Origin: Ascaphus truei
Taxonomy: Eukaryota; Chordata; Amphibia; Anura; Ascaphidae
NCBI GenBank assembly: GCA_036426205.1
Contig: CM071567.1
Location: forward strand, 296,312,204-296,376,203
DNA: 64,000 bases
Reading direction: 5' to 3'
Part shown: piece after piece, positions 48,428 through 58,124 of the stretch
Position numbering within the stretch: the first letter of the stretch is position 1
How the letters are laid out: each line of letters opens with the position of its first letter
Translations under genes and position numbers: made by a program
Notes under the pieces: generated by a model
Told to the model about the DNA's origin: nothing
Seen by the model: only the letters and a program-made list of their open reading frames with translations
Databases searched by the model: none

Positions 48428-48465
<38 letters not shown>
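47336..48465. other. No gene; TA runs and a dispersed block
   Basis: Four 'aaggcct'-type words at 47,380-47,735, a long TA run at 47,741-47,790 with nearby atacaca words, and a block at 48,000-48,300 of unknown class. Ile/Tyr-rich frames are microsatellite by-products. Confidence 0.5.
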
Positions 48466-48621
48466 CAGTGGTCGACAAATCACCAAAAAATCTACTCGCC
48501 GAACAAAAAAATCTACTCGCCCCCTAGTACCACACGTGTGCTGCTTGGGCCAATAGGAGCTCGCCACGATGTTAAATCCACTCGCCCGAGGCGTGCAAAT
48601 GTATAGGTTTGTCGAACACTG
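48466..48621. mobile_element. hAT-like MITE, 156 bp
   Basis: Ends CAGTGGTCGACAAA and CAGTGTTCGACAAA (complement) match at 13 of 14. The element is flanked by tatatata on both sides (48,458-48,465 and 48,622-48,629), fitting an 8-bp hAT duplication, although this lies in a TA repeat and could be chance. A second, inverted copy is at 34,599. Confidence 0.65.
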
Positions 48622-49150
48622 TATATATATATATCTATATATATTTCATTATAGATATATTTATTTCTATATATATATATATATCTCTATATATATCTAT
48701 AAATCAAGAGAGAGACAAACAGAGAGAGAGAGAGAGAAACAGAGAGAGAAACCGAGAGAGAAAGAGAGAGAGAGAAAGACAGAAAGAGAGACAAAGAGAG
48801 AGATGTGTGTGTATGGTTAATTTTAGCTAAGTGTAGAAATCTGTTCATCATAGCACTGTAGATGATTTCACACACATTGTTATTGTACTTATAAGAGTAA
48901 ACTTGTTTTGCACATTTTGATTGCCTAAGCTGAAAGTAAAGTTTCGATTCCTGTAAAAAGAGAGTATCTTAGACAAAGAATTTCAGCCAATTATTGTAAC
49001 AAATTTCTTGTGGGAGAAAACCTAGGCGTATAACTGTTCGGTTGTATTCTAACCTTGGAACAAACCGCGAAGATAACATGTAACTATTCACACATTCATC
49101 ACACATCCCTATGCGTTCAACGTAGACACTGTACACTGGAAGAGCGAAGA
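48622..49150. other. Microsatellites, then upstream of forkhead gene
   Basis: TA-rich run, then a GA/CA-rich run at 48,705-48,805. From 48,830 to 49,150 unique-looking sequence leads into the forkhead-like gene and may hold its promoter; no clear TATA box is seen. Confidence 0.4.
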
Positions 49151-49151
49151 A

Positions 49152-49780
49152 ATGGCAGTAGTTTCCACATTGCACAGCAATCCACGAAAATCATACAAAT
49201 TTATGATTTATGAAGCAATCGAGTCAACGCCAGAGAAAAAGGCAACCGTGGGTGAAATCTTTGCCTTTATCCAAAACAAATATCCATACTACCAAGAAAC
49301 AGCCAAACAAATAAATTTTAAAACTTCTGTACGTTTCACTTTATCCTCAAATGAATGTTTTGAGCGTGTCCATGATCGTCAAGATCAACGATATGGATGC
49401 TGGCATGTTGCTTCATCATTTAACTTACCATGGAACATGGAACATATCTTCTGTTAAATAGCATATTTTTGCCTAATACCAGTTACATTCAAGCCGCACA
49501 GACTGTCGCGTCTGCTGATATACCTGCACCGTCCATTCATCAAGACCAGATGCAAGATGGACATAACTACTATGATATGTATCCAAACTTATATGGCCAA
49601 TACGAATGTGAAGGTGAAAACAACCAACAACTGTACGTACCTCCGGACGTCTTGTTTGAAGAAGCCACTGCAGATCCATTTGACGGCCTCACGGAGATGT
49701 GTCTGATTCAGGATTCAACGGTTGCCTCAACCATGGATGATACTGGTGTACCTTCCTGGAGCGAGCCAAATCAGTTTTGA
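49152..49780 (+). CDS. Forkhead-domain protein carried by the Harbinger element
   Basis: The first part (49,152-49,457) encodes a near-complete forkhead winged helix at about residues 12-85: RKSYKFMIYEAIESTPEKKA, GEIFAFIQNKYPYYQE, NFKTSVRFTLSSNECFERV and YGCWHV. These align to the S-Y, I-Y-x-F-I, W-x-x-S-I-R-H-N-L-S-x-N-x-C-F and Y-W positions of FOX proteins, with Phe for the usual Trp and Phe-Thr for His-Asn. FOX proteins bind DNA through this helix. A second frame (from about 49,494 after a tacattcaag acceptor to 49,780) encodes an acidic, Asp/Glu/Gln-rich tail that could activate transcription. How the two join (tiny intron or frameshift) is unresolved. It lies between the Myb-like gene and the transposase, well inside both terminal repeats. 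It differs strongly from the copy at 16,704. Confidence 0.65.
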
Positions 49781-49800
49781 CTTCTACAAGAATGGTAAAT

Positions 49801-52410
49801 ACAAATTTCGTTATGCCTTTACTCAAATTATATATGTGTATATTAATAATATAAACAATTTGTTAGCCAAATGAGTGGATACAGCGTAACATTGCAGACA
49901 GCCTTACATGTAGAGTTCACAAATACATAATTTCCTATAACAATAGACTACATGATGAACCATTAGTACACATTGGTGACGGAGTCCTAAATCATAGATT
50001 ATTATCGCTTTTAAAGTATCATTTCTAAAGGTTACACTAACTATAACACACACACACACACCTCATTGTTTAGCATTCAACATATAAAAACAATGTGTCG
50101 CCCACATATGACGTAGGAACGTGGTCATGTCCAAAGGCGTCCTTAAAAATGTTACCGATGCAAGCCCCCCCCCCAACCGACGTGCACGTGTGAAACAGTA
50201 TTGGCTGTGCCCGTAGCTTATTGTTACGGTCAGTGCAGTGTGTCATGCGCGTGCGTCGGTGGGGCGGTGCGTGCACAGCGCTGGAGGCCAATGTTCATTC
50301 AGTGGGAGGGGTGTTTGCATGCATTTCACGGTGCCTTAACATGACGTCACACGTATTTGTTATGCTCATTGGCTGATCGTCCGTTTTGGCCGTGGGCACA
50401 CGTCCGTTTACAAAGTTTAGATATGTACGTGTGTAGAAGTGAATTTGTTTCGCTTCCATATCATAACTTTCAGCCATGATATGTGTACTGCTAGCAGCAC
50501 CATGGAGGGACATGTATTGAACGCACAGCGTACACATCGTTTTGCGCATGCGCTAAGACTTAGTCCACACATTCGTGACGTGCACGCGCAACACACGTTG
50601 TGCGCGCACATTATTATGGATGCAGGCACCGGAACAAACATATCAGTAGTAATGCGAGCAACGCCATTTGAAACTGAGATAGTTCTGTATCTTTAGTTTG
50701 ATCCTTGCAGTTTAAACATATACGTAAATTATTCGTGAATATCCACAATCATATAGAGATGTGTTAAGCGTTCTCATGCTGAAACATAGATAAATGTGCA
50801 ATGTTTGAACATCATGTGTTTGCTGTATTTCACAGATGTCGAGGATGAATACATGGGACAAATGTATGATTTCAGATGGGCCAATCGTTATATTAGATGA
50901 TTGTGACGACTAGCAAACAACAATTATAATAAATATGTAACGATGCTTGCAATGATTGGTGCGCAGATTAACAATCACTACATAATGTTATCCTATTGTG
51001 CAAATATTTACTATGCACTTAATTATCATAATGATTTTGCTAAGCACTGCAGTTAGTACTTATATTGATATGTTTTTCTTTTCTACTAACATTATATGTA
51101 TTGTCATGTGATATATGCAACCAACATTATCACTCAGCAAACACATTAATCTACTATATATTATAATCCCAAGTGTGACTTGTCAAAGAATGTAAATGCT
51201 ACATAACAACTCGTAGACATTGTATCTGAACGTAAACAATAACAATAGGGAGGTGATAGAAACGTTGTAGTCGTGTGAATGTTATATTATCACCTAGGTT
51301 GTAGTGCTAACCTAACAATCATGAGCTAATGAATGTTATGTACAGATCATTAAACCATGAACATTTGTGTGTACATTTCATTCACACGATTAACTATAGT
51401 GTAGTGTTATTATTACACGTTAAACACATACATAGCTAAGTGACGCCGATGATAAAAACAACATTATTATGTAGGTTGATATTATTTCTGGTAGAAATAC
51501 ATGCATCAGACAAAAACAAAAACACACACAAACACTATGTTGATGAAATGTGTGCGTATGTAAATGTATACTTCATTTATGTTCATATGTTAACAGTTGT
51601 TATAAAGGATCATGATCATTATTAATAAGTAACGTGAATGACATATAAAATTTCTTCGGAACATTGTCATTGTTTTGAATGATTCTGAACAAAATGTGAA
51701 TCCAAAGAAATATACTTTGGAATGGTGTTAACATTTTCACAAATGTAACATGTATGTCAAATCAATACACATCTTTCACTTATACATACACATGTGACAA
51801 TGTATTAATCAACATGAAGATGAAGTGAGAGAATAAATAATGACATACATTGCAATGTTAATGATGTTTACCACATTTGGGTCATTTCATACAAACATGC
51901 ATTGAGTGTTAACATCACTCTTGTGCATGAATGGATGTTGTTACGTTGTAATAATGACATGTTATGTAATGTACGTAATGATTTTAAAACACACTGTACA
52001 ATAACCACCAAGTGTAGATAAACAAAATATAGAATACGTCAAATATGATCTTAAATACACAATAGTCTACACATCATTGTGACACACATGTCACACTCCA
52101 AAAGAAAAATTGTATGTAACCATATTGCACTAGCTATTGGCTATCGACATAGTAGGTTTATTGTTTATGCATAACCAAAAATAGCATGTACAGAAAATAT
52201 AGATTTAGTACACATTATTCCATCACATACACACAACACCTTTTAGTGGTAAGAAGTAGAATACAACCTGTTGATGAATGACATACCGGTGCCACATGCA
52301 ATTGTCCACACAGCAGAGAACAGAAAGGTGGGCGAACCATATTCATCTGTTTCCTAAGTGAATGGTATTTGGACACATGTATTTATCATTACAATGAATT
52401 AATACATCTA
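49801..52410. other. No gene; includes a CpG-rich patch
   Basis: AT-rich except for 50,150-50,640, which is crowded with CpG, gcatgcgc and gacgtgcacg words. A short exon-like piece after a tttcacag acceptor at 50,836 (25 codons ending GPIVILDDCDD) could be a last exon or 3' UTR of the forkhead gene. From 50,950 to 52,400 nothing is recognised. Confidence 0.5.
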
Positions 52411-52417
52411 TGTAGTA

Positions 52418-53515
52418 CTATGAACATATATGTATTTGCTTACATGAAAAATATGTGTTTATCACATTACGACGTGTCTCCACACCACAGGCTGTTTGCT
52501 CAGTGTCAGCTGGTAAATTTACGGGATGCTCCTCCTCCAAGCCCTGACGTATGTCGGTTTCTAAATTATTGCGGAGTGCCAGATTGTGCAAAATGCAACA
52601 TGCAATTACAATATCTGACACTTTAGCAGGCTTATATTGAAGTGCCCCACCAGTTCTATCTAAACACCTGAATCGTGTTTTCAGAAGCCCAAATGTCCTC
52701 TCTATGACGGATCGTGTAGATATATGTGCAACATTATACCTCTCCTCTGCTTCAGATTGAGGGTTTGCCACCGGGGTCAACAGCCACGGCCTAATTCCGT
52801 ATCCTGAGTCACCTATAATCCATCATGCACAAATATGAAACAATTTGTGTTAACATTATTACATACAACAGTTCATAGAAAAACAAGGGTTGTTTGTTAA
52901 CACATCATAATATGTACTCACCCACCAGCCAACCAGGTCCAAAATAGCCTTCTTCGAAAGCATGGAAGACTGATGAGTTTCTCAGGATAGAGGAATCGTG
53001 ACTAGAACCAGGGAATTTGGCCACCACATGCATAATCTTCATCGTGGCATCGCATACCACCTGTACATTCAGGGAATGGTAGTGCTTACAATTGCGGTAA
53101 GCATGCTCACTCTGACTAGGCGGGATCAAAGCAACATGGGTGCAATCTATTGCACCCATCACACATGGTATCACGGCTATGGCATAAAAGCCATTCCTCA
53201 CTTCCAGCCACTCTGTGTGCTCTGTAGGAAAATGAATATAATTCCTAGCGCGTCTTTCAGTGCACATAGAAACTGGGTAAAGGCCCGCGATAATGTAGAT
53301 TGCAAGACCCTGCCCACTATGCCCACAGTTGTCTGGAATGACGCGGAAGCAAGATAATGTAATGAGCACAGCATTTTAACAAGCCCAGGGACTGCACGAC
53401 CTCTGGCTGTCACAAAATCTAAATCTACCCGTATCTCTTAATAAAGAGATAAGATTGCTGCTGAACTCAAACGATACCGACTTATGATCTCCTCCTCACT
53501 CATCCCATCTAACAT
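52418..53515 (-). pseudogene. PIF/Harbinger (HARBI1-like) DDE transposase
   Basis: Two exons (53,515-52,922 and 52,812-52,418) are joined through a 109-base intron with GTGAGT donor and TATAG acceptor. The N-terminal region has MLDGMSEEEIISRYRLS and a CSLHYLASASFQ helix-turn-helix block. The catalytic core keeps all three acids: Asp in GAIDCTHVAL (codon 53,145-53,147), Asp in GSSHDSSIL (52,995-52,997) and Glu in VIERTFGLLK (52,700-52,702). A C-terminal CCILHNLALRN motif is also present. It would cut and join transposon ends at TWA targets. A TAA stop at 53,438-53,440 and a one-base frameshift near 53,250 disable it. The start chosen is an ATG just before the conserved block; more N-terminal sequence may have been lost. 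Confidence 0.85.
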
Positions 53516-53740
53516 GGTTCTCTCCCTGTACAAACGTGGACGAGGCACACCTTCTCTCCTCTATCTTCTCCTCTCATCTCCTTGCCCTCTCCCTCTTCAC
53601 TCCGCGTCCCTGTCCCTGTCCCTTCCTTGCCCTGGGACATCCTGTCCCTCAGCTAGCCTCTCCTCCAATAGAATCTTCCTCCATCTCATGAACAATCGTA
53701 TCATTTTCAGGTCTGTAGCTATCAATGCGCAGGTAATTGC

Positions 53741-54700
53741 CCTCCTTTAAATACCTATGTGATGATGTCACGTAACTTGATGAAGTGCAATGTGTTACAT
53801 TAACATATCCAAGTTGTTAACTCCAAACGGGTATCCAGTACGAATTAAAAGGATTATTTATGTGTGTTCACCAGGCAATCATGATATTTGACAATGATGT
53901 AACGTTAAGCTTTGTACAACAATTTATTCGCAAGTATTTATGGAATGTGTAATGCATGTACCACTTCTGAACGCAACACTCAGTCATCTCATTAGGATAC
54001 AACCATGACATTGCCGTTGAAAAATTACGTTGCAACATGTCTAATTTCGCATGTTATTGTCACATGTTCACATGAACTATTTATAATGTGCATGTGCATA
54101 ATTTAATGCCATCAGGATACTTGCTATTGATTATGTTTAAATCTTCTAAAAATGAGTAACTATTATAGATCTGTGTATAACTTAGCATGAAGTGATTATA
54201 ATGCATCGTGTACAATGTAAACATGCAATGTTATTGAGTGTCCAATTGCGGACGTCATCAAAAGAGGGAGGTCACAAACTACATGTAAACATGAAAACAA
54301 ACAGCTACATTTACATTTGATCATGCGTTACACATTAAAAGCATTCTCTAATGTATACCAACATTACTATACGCTGGATCTGTTAGATGTGTGAAATCTG
54401 TTACATCATATAATAAATTGAAGCACACTTAAGTAACATGTTTCATATGATGTGACCTCTTCCTTTAAGAGTTTACTATAGGAGTTTCCCTTGACACATC
54501 ATAACATTAAGACTAATGTGACACGCAAAACATCATAACATAGAAAAGTACAATGTTCTACCAATAATAAACATAAGCGGTGACACGATGAAGGGAATCA
54601 CATCGACACTGTAATGCCAAGCACATTTTTATTAGGAGCAATAGAACGTAAACGTAAACACTCCTATAAAGTTAAAAGTCCCCGCTCCATTGACTCCATT
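53741..54700. other. No gene seen
   Basis: AT-rich non-coding DNA between the transposase start and the right terminus. It may contain the transposase promoter; no motif is convincing. Confidence 0.5.
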
Positions 54701-54799
54701 GATGTAGAGATGAGCTTTTTTTTCTAGGTGCCGTCCCGGCAACCTTGACGATTCTTCTCCCCTCCAACTTGCCAACTTTAGTTGGGGGGACAAATTGCC

Positions 54800-55025
54800 G
54801 TAGAAATCTCCATTTTTGAGTGCCGATCAGCACCGATAAGCTGATCGGGGCTACTAGAATACAGCTGATTTCAAAAAGTGCAGAAAAAGTTCTGATAAGT
54901 GGGTTATCGGCAGCCGCATGCCGATAAATTTTTATCGGGAAGACAAAATGCCGATTTTGACCACTTATCGGCGCTTACTGAATCGCAAATGCAATTTTGG
55001 CGGGTAAATGCCGATAAAAGCCTTA
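54800..55025. promoter_or_regulatory. Right subterminal GCCGATA cluster
   Basis: More than ten GCCGAT/ATCGGC words occur (54,822-54,847, 54,905-54,940, 54,950, 54,965, 55,009-55,030). A direct copy of the inner terminal repeat, tatcggcgcttactg, lies at about 54,966-54,980, some 60 bases inside the true end. Confidence 0.6.
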
Positions 55026-55048
55026 TCGGCGCTTACTGCATGAGGCCC
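55026..55048 (-). repeat. Harbinger right terminal inverted repeat
   Basis: tcggcgcttactgcatgagg plus ccc, the complement of the left end except for three bases; TTA follows. Confidence 0.85.
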
Positions 55049-55051
55049 TTA

Positions 55052-55404
55052 GTCAGTTGCATTATAGAATCAAGCACCAGCACTATGTAATATGTAAAAA
55101 TATAGCAGCTTATTATTGTGCTGCAATTTATATATGACATGTAAATAAAAAACATATAAAGCAATAATTGTGCAGTATTGTGAGGCGATTTGAATCTTAC
55201 CAACCCTGAGCCTATCCATATGTGTCAAGACCAAGTGGGGATATAAGTACACCTTAAAGAAACCTCATCATTTCTTCATTACCTGACAGGTAGACAAATG
55301 CGAATTTTCTTCTATGTTGCTGTAAGTAGGTTTTCCCCAAGAGCCAAGATTCTTGAACAAGCCTAAAAATAATCACAATATGCCACAATTATTGCTTTAT
55401 ATGT
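55052..55404. other. Right flank of the Harbinger insertion
   Basis: AT-rich host-side sequence. I could not show that it continues the LINE fragment on the left flank. No gene. Confidence 0.5.
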
Positions 55405-55571
55405 TTTTTATTTAACATGTTGTATTCCTGACGGGGTCGCTCACTTTCCACAAACAACATACGACTGTATCTGGGGAAATCAAAGCATATTTCCTGGAAG
55501 GTTTGAGAAGTATTCTGTTGGGTAACATTATTATTTTTTATGATATTTATTGTTTTGATTTGATCACAACA

Positions 55572-55945
55572 GGATGGCTGCTGCTGCACCGGACTGCTGG
55601 GCTCACACGTGTGTTGTTTACCGTGGATAGTGCTTGCTCCCTCTGTTCGTGGCAATCGCCTCTGTGCGCCGTGGACACGGAAGATTCTCGTGTCTGCCGG
55701 GGAATGGTAGTTCCTTCCTGCTCGGCTGTTGGAAACGCGCCAAACGGAGCTGTTTGTGGACGCGGATGGATATCCGCCCGGATTCGGCAGCCAACGGACA
55801 TCTGCTAGCAAGTTCCAAGGGGGACAGGATTCACCACCGAGTCTGGAGGACCTCTCAGAGACACCCTATGCGTTTCAAAAGTCTTGCTTTCTTCCTCAGG
55901 GGTAAACGTAGTATAAAAAAGTAGTCCCTGTATGTCCCGATATAT
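55572..55945 (-). repeat. Inverted partial pseudo-LTR
   Basis: Reverse complement of 61,060-61,420 through markers such as 'gattctcgtgtctgccgg', 'gctcggctgttggaaacg' and 'ctggaggacctctcagaga'. It ends within the gcagcagcagccatcc word, where the direct copies continue. Arg/Pro-rich frames over it on both strands are not genes. Confidence 0.8.
55863..55903 (-). ncRNA. Hammerhead ribozyme of the Penelope pseudo-LTR
   Basis: On the minus strand: ACCC, CTGAGGA (complement of 55,893-55,899), helix II GAAAG/CTTTT around a CAAGA loop, GAA, ACGCAT, A (H17), GGGT. Helix I ACCC/GGGT pairs perfectly and the core is intact; helix III ACGCAT is weakened by one change from ACGCGT. Confidence 0.7.
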
Positions 55946-55954
55946 ATATATTTA

Positions 55955-56384
55955 TTTAGTTACAGCTGACGTCACATCACTCTACACCGTTATCGACCAC
56001 GTTCAGGGTTGTGATGCTGTTGGCCAATTTTTAGATAATGATCCATCTATCACATCATCAGTTAAATCATTTATCACCACAGGCATTCAATTCATACTCT
56101 CTCACAATTATTTTAATTTTAATGATTTATATTATTTACAGATATGTGGCACCGCCATGGGTCCAGGTTTGCTCCAAGTTATGCAAATTTGTTTATGGGC
56201 AGTTGGGAAAATCAATACATCTGGTCCAACTGTCCCTTTGGAGCGAAACAGTTCCACACCAGAAGCATTTCATACACAAGCACAGGACCTCAGAAATAGA
56301 TTTATCAATAGAAATTACTAATCTAACCATCTGGATAAAGTCATCTCTGAGGTTGAAGCAATAGACAGATCAACCCTTCTAACA
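55955..56384 (+). pseudogene. Penelope RT fragment with internal deletion
   Basis: It encodes ADVTSLYTVIDHVQG, then CGTAMGP and a tail with NSSTPEAFHTQAQDL. It matches 58,845-59,560 but lacks the part holding the catalytic YIDD box (equivalent of about 59,130-59,425), and then jumps directly into the pseudo-LTR at 56,385. A remnant of an upstream copy. Confidence 0.75.
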
Positions 56385-56890
56385 ACACACGTGTGAGCCC
56401 AGCAGTCCGGTGCAGCAGCAGCCATCCATAGAGGGGATACTCTTATATATCCACTGCCTGATACCTTCTTACTTTTGGTAAGCAGGTACCCCCACCTGAG
56501 TTGGAGTGTCCTAACAGTTTCTATTTTATGTATTTTATGTATTTTTAATGATATGCTTTATTAAATGTGTTTGTAATTGGTCACCTGTTGTTCTCAGCGT
56601 CCGTCTTATGTTATATGTTTGTATGTATGCCTAACAGTACTACACTATGTTGTGATTTTTTTCCCTTACATGTTTTCCCATCACATGTGGAACATCCATT
56701 CCCAGGAGAAACATCCAAGCCACTGGTTGTATATTTCCATTACTATATATTGTATGTTTATATTTTATTAGTGCAGAGCGCCATTGATATATTTTTTGTA
56801 CTGCTCAAATACCTGACTGGGGTTCAGGGATATATCACAGGCTGCCTACACATTAGGATATGGCGCTACCTATTTGTTTTTTATCTTGTA
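56385..56890 (+). repeat. 5' (truncated) pseudo-LTR
   Basis: Direct repeat of 61,390-61,880, beginning aacacacgtgtgagcc and ending at 'acattaggatatggcgctacc'. Only a few substitutions and one-base indels separate the two. It lacks the hammerhead half present in the downstream copy. Confidence 0.85.
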
Positions 56891-56933
56891 TCTTCTCCCC
56901 CTTGGGTTAGCAGCTTAATCCATACATATTAAT

Positions 56934-57773
56934 ATGTCTCAGTTGTTTGCTCTACGAGCTAATCGTCACATAGATATAGATAAAATCTTCTCAGATGATG
57001 ACCCCCCTGTTATTATGGAGGAAACTCCAGACAACATGTATGACCTTGTCGAAAGACTTGAAAAATCACTTATGAGTGAAATCAAGCAAATGTGGGACGT
57101 AATTACTCTTGAGAAGTATGTTGAGCAGAAAAGAATACCACGTGGATTAAGAATATTTAAACCATCCACAACAGATTTCCATAGTGAGGAGTTCCTTTTG
57201 GAGTGGAACAGAATCCTCGATAACTGTTCCTTTGAACTTATTCGATTGCTCATATCCAAGCGCAAAATTCTGCTTCAGACGCTGGATAGTGAGATTAATC
57301 ATTTAAAGGAACAGTTCGAGGTCTTTAAAGATCATAGCGAGTTGCCAGCTCTGGAAAACAAAATTAAAATCAAGATGGAGACTTTCCAGAAGGAAATTAT
57401 AGGCCGCAAACAGTCTAAATTTCACAGGGACAGAATAGACTATAAGACGGGGTGCTATAGAAGTTGGAAGAAAACATCTAAAGACAATGCTAAATATAGA
57501 CATCCCAAAGCCACCACTCCCAAGGATTATTCCCATAAAATACCGAACCACTATAAGAAAGTGATAGTTAGTAGTAAAGAGACTACTCCCAAACCGGTAC
57601 AGTTTCTGTCCCCCAAACCTAAGAGGGTCGATAGACGTGCTAAGCCTAATCAATTAAACAATCCTGAAACACCAATTGAACATCTAGATAGGGAAATCGA
57701 CAGCATCTTTGAGAAGTACCAGCACAGCAACAAGTACCAACCACTGGTGGACTTTGAGCAAGAAAGCAAATAA
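56934..57773 (+). CDS. Penelope N-terminal ORF, coiled-coil protein
   Basis: An intact frame of 279 codons starts 44 bases after the pseudo-LTR. Residues 90-150 are helical and charged (LLISKRKILLQTLDSEINHL, KIKIKMETFQKEI). A KQSKFHRDRIDYKTGCYRSW block follows, which resembles the K-F-x-R-D-x-x-D-Y-x-x-G motif ahead of the reverse transcriptase in vertebrate Penelope-like elements. The C-terminal third is Lys/Pro-rich, probably nucleic-acid binding. It ends TAA at 57,773. The function is unknown; it may bind element RNA. It is the only unbroken frame in this element. Confidence 0.65.
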   Translation: MSQLFALRANRHIDIDKIFSDDDPPVIMEETPDNMYDLVERLEKSLMSEIKQMWDVITLEKYVEQKRIPRGLRIFKPSTTDFHSEEFLLEWNRILDNCSFELIRLLISKRKILLQTLDSEINHLKEQFEVFKDHSELPALENKIKIKMETFQKEIIGRKQSKFHRDRIDYKTGCYRSWKKTSKDNAKYRHPKATTPKDYSHKIPNHYKKVIVSSKETTPKPVQFLSPKPKRVDRRAKPNQLNNPETPIEHLDREIDSIFEKYQHSNKYQPLVDFEQESK

Positions 57774-58124
57774 ACTCGTAATATAAACTAAAGAGGATTA
57801 AACCACCTTTCTTTTTTAGACTGGCGGAGGCACGAGAGAGCAGCAGAATGCCAGAGAAGCTTAAAAGAATCTGCTAGGGAAAGAAGGGCACATCAAAAGA
57901 CAGAAAAAGAAAAAACACAATAGAGGAAGAGAGAGGCAGAAAGACTAGGGAAACAAATCAGACGGTAATTCCCACCTACACTAACATATTTAACATCAGT
58001 CAACAACCAATATCTAATAAAGAAAAGGCGGTTCTTTCAAAAGGACTATCTGTTGCCACCCCGTTTATAGGCCACGACAGCTCCAAACTGTACATAGAAG
58101 TACAAAAATATATGTAAGAAAATT

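Larger units (their letters stand above)
24775..55048. mobile_element. Giant PIF/Harbinger transposon, about 30.3 kb
   Basis: The left end GGGCTCTATGCAGTAAGCGC and the complement of the right end, GGGCCTCATGCAGTAAGCGC, match at 20 of 23 positions when the following CGA is included. Both ends are flanked by TTA (24,772-24,774 and 55,049-55,051), the expected Harbinger target duplication. It carries the two genes known for the superfamily: a Myb/SANT-like protein (left, + strand) and a HARBI1-like transposase (right, - strand). It also carries a forkhead-domain gene. About 18 kb in the middle is later insertions and repeats, so the original element was nearer 12 kb. Transposase damage implies it now depends on other copies. 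Confidence 0.8.

Noticed and set aside
53484..53750. Plus-strand 88-codon Ser/Leu/Pro-rich frame
   Set aside because: Antisense to the transposase 5' region; low complexity.
55389..55924. Overlapping Arg/Pro/Ser-rich frames on both strands
   Set aside because: They cover a non-coding Penelope pseudo-LTR and reappear, frameshifted, at 61,100-61,480.
56567..56932. 121-codon frame with hydrophobic stretches
   Set aside because: Lies in the pseudo-LTR; the equivalent at 61,611 is shortened and no family features are visible.
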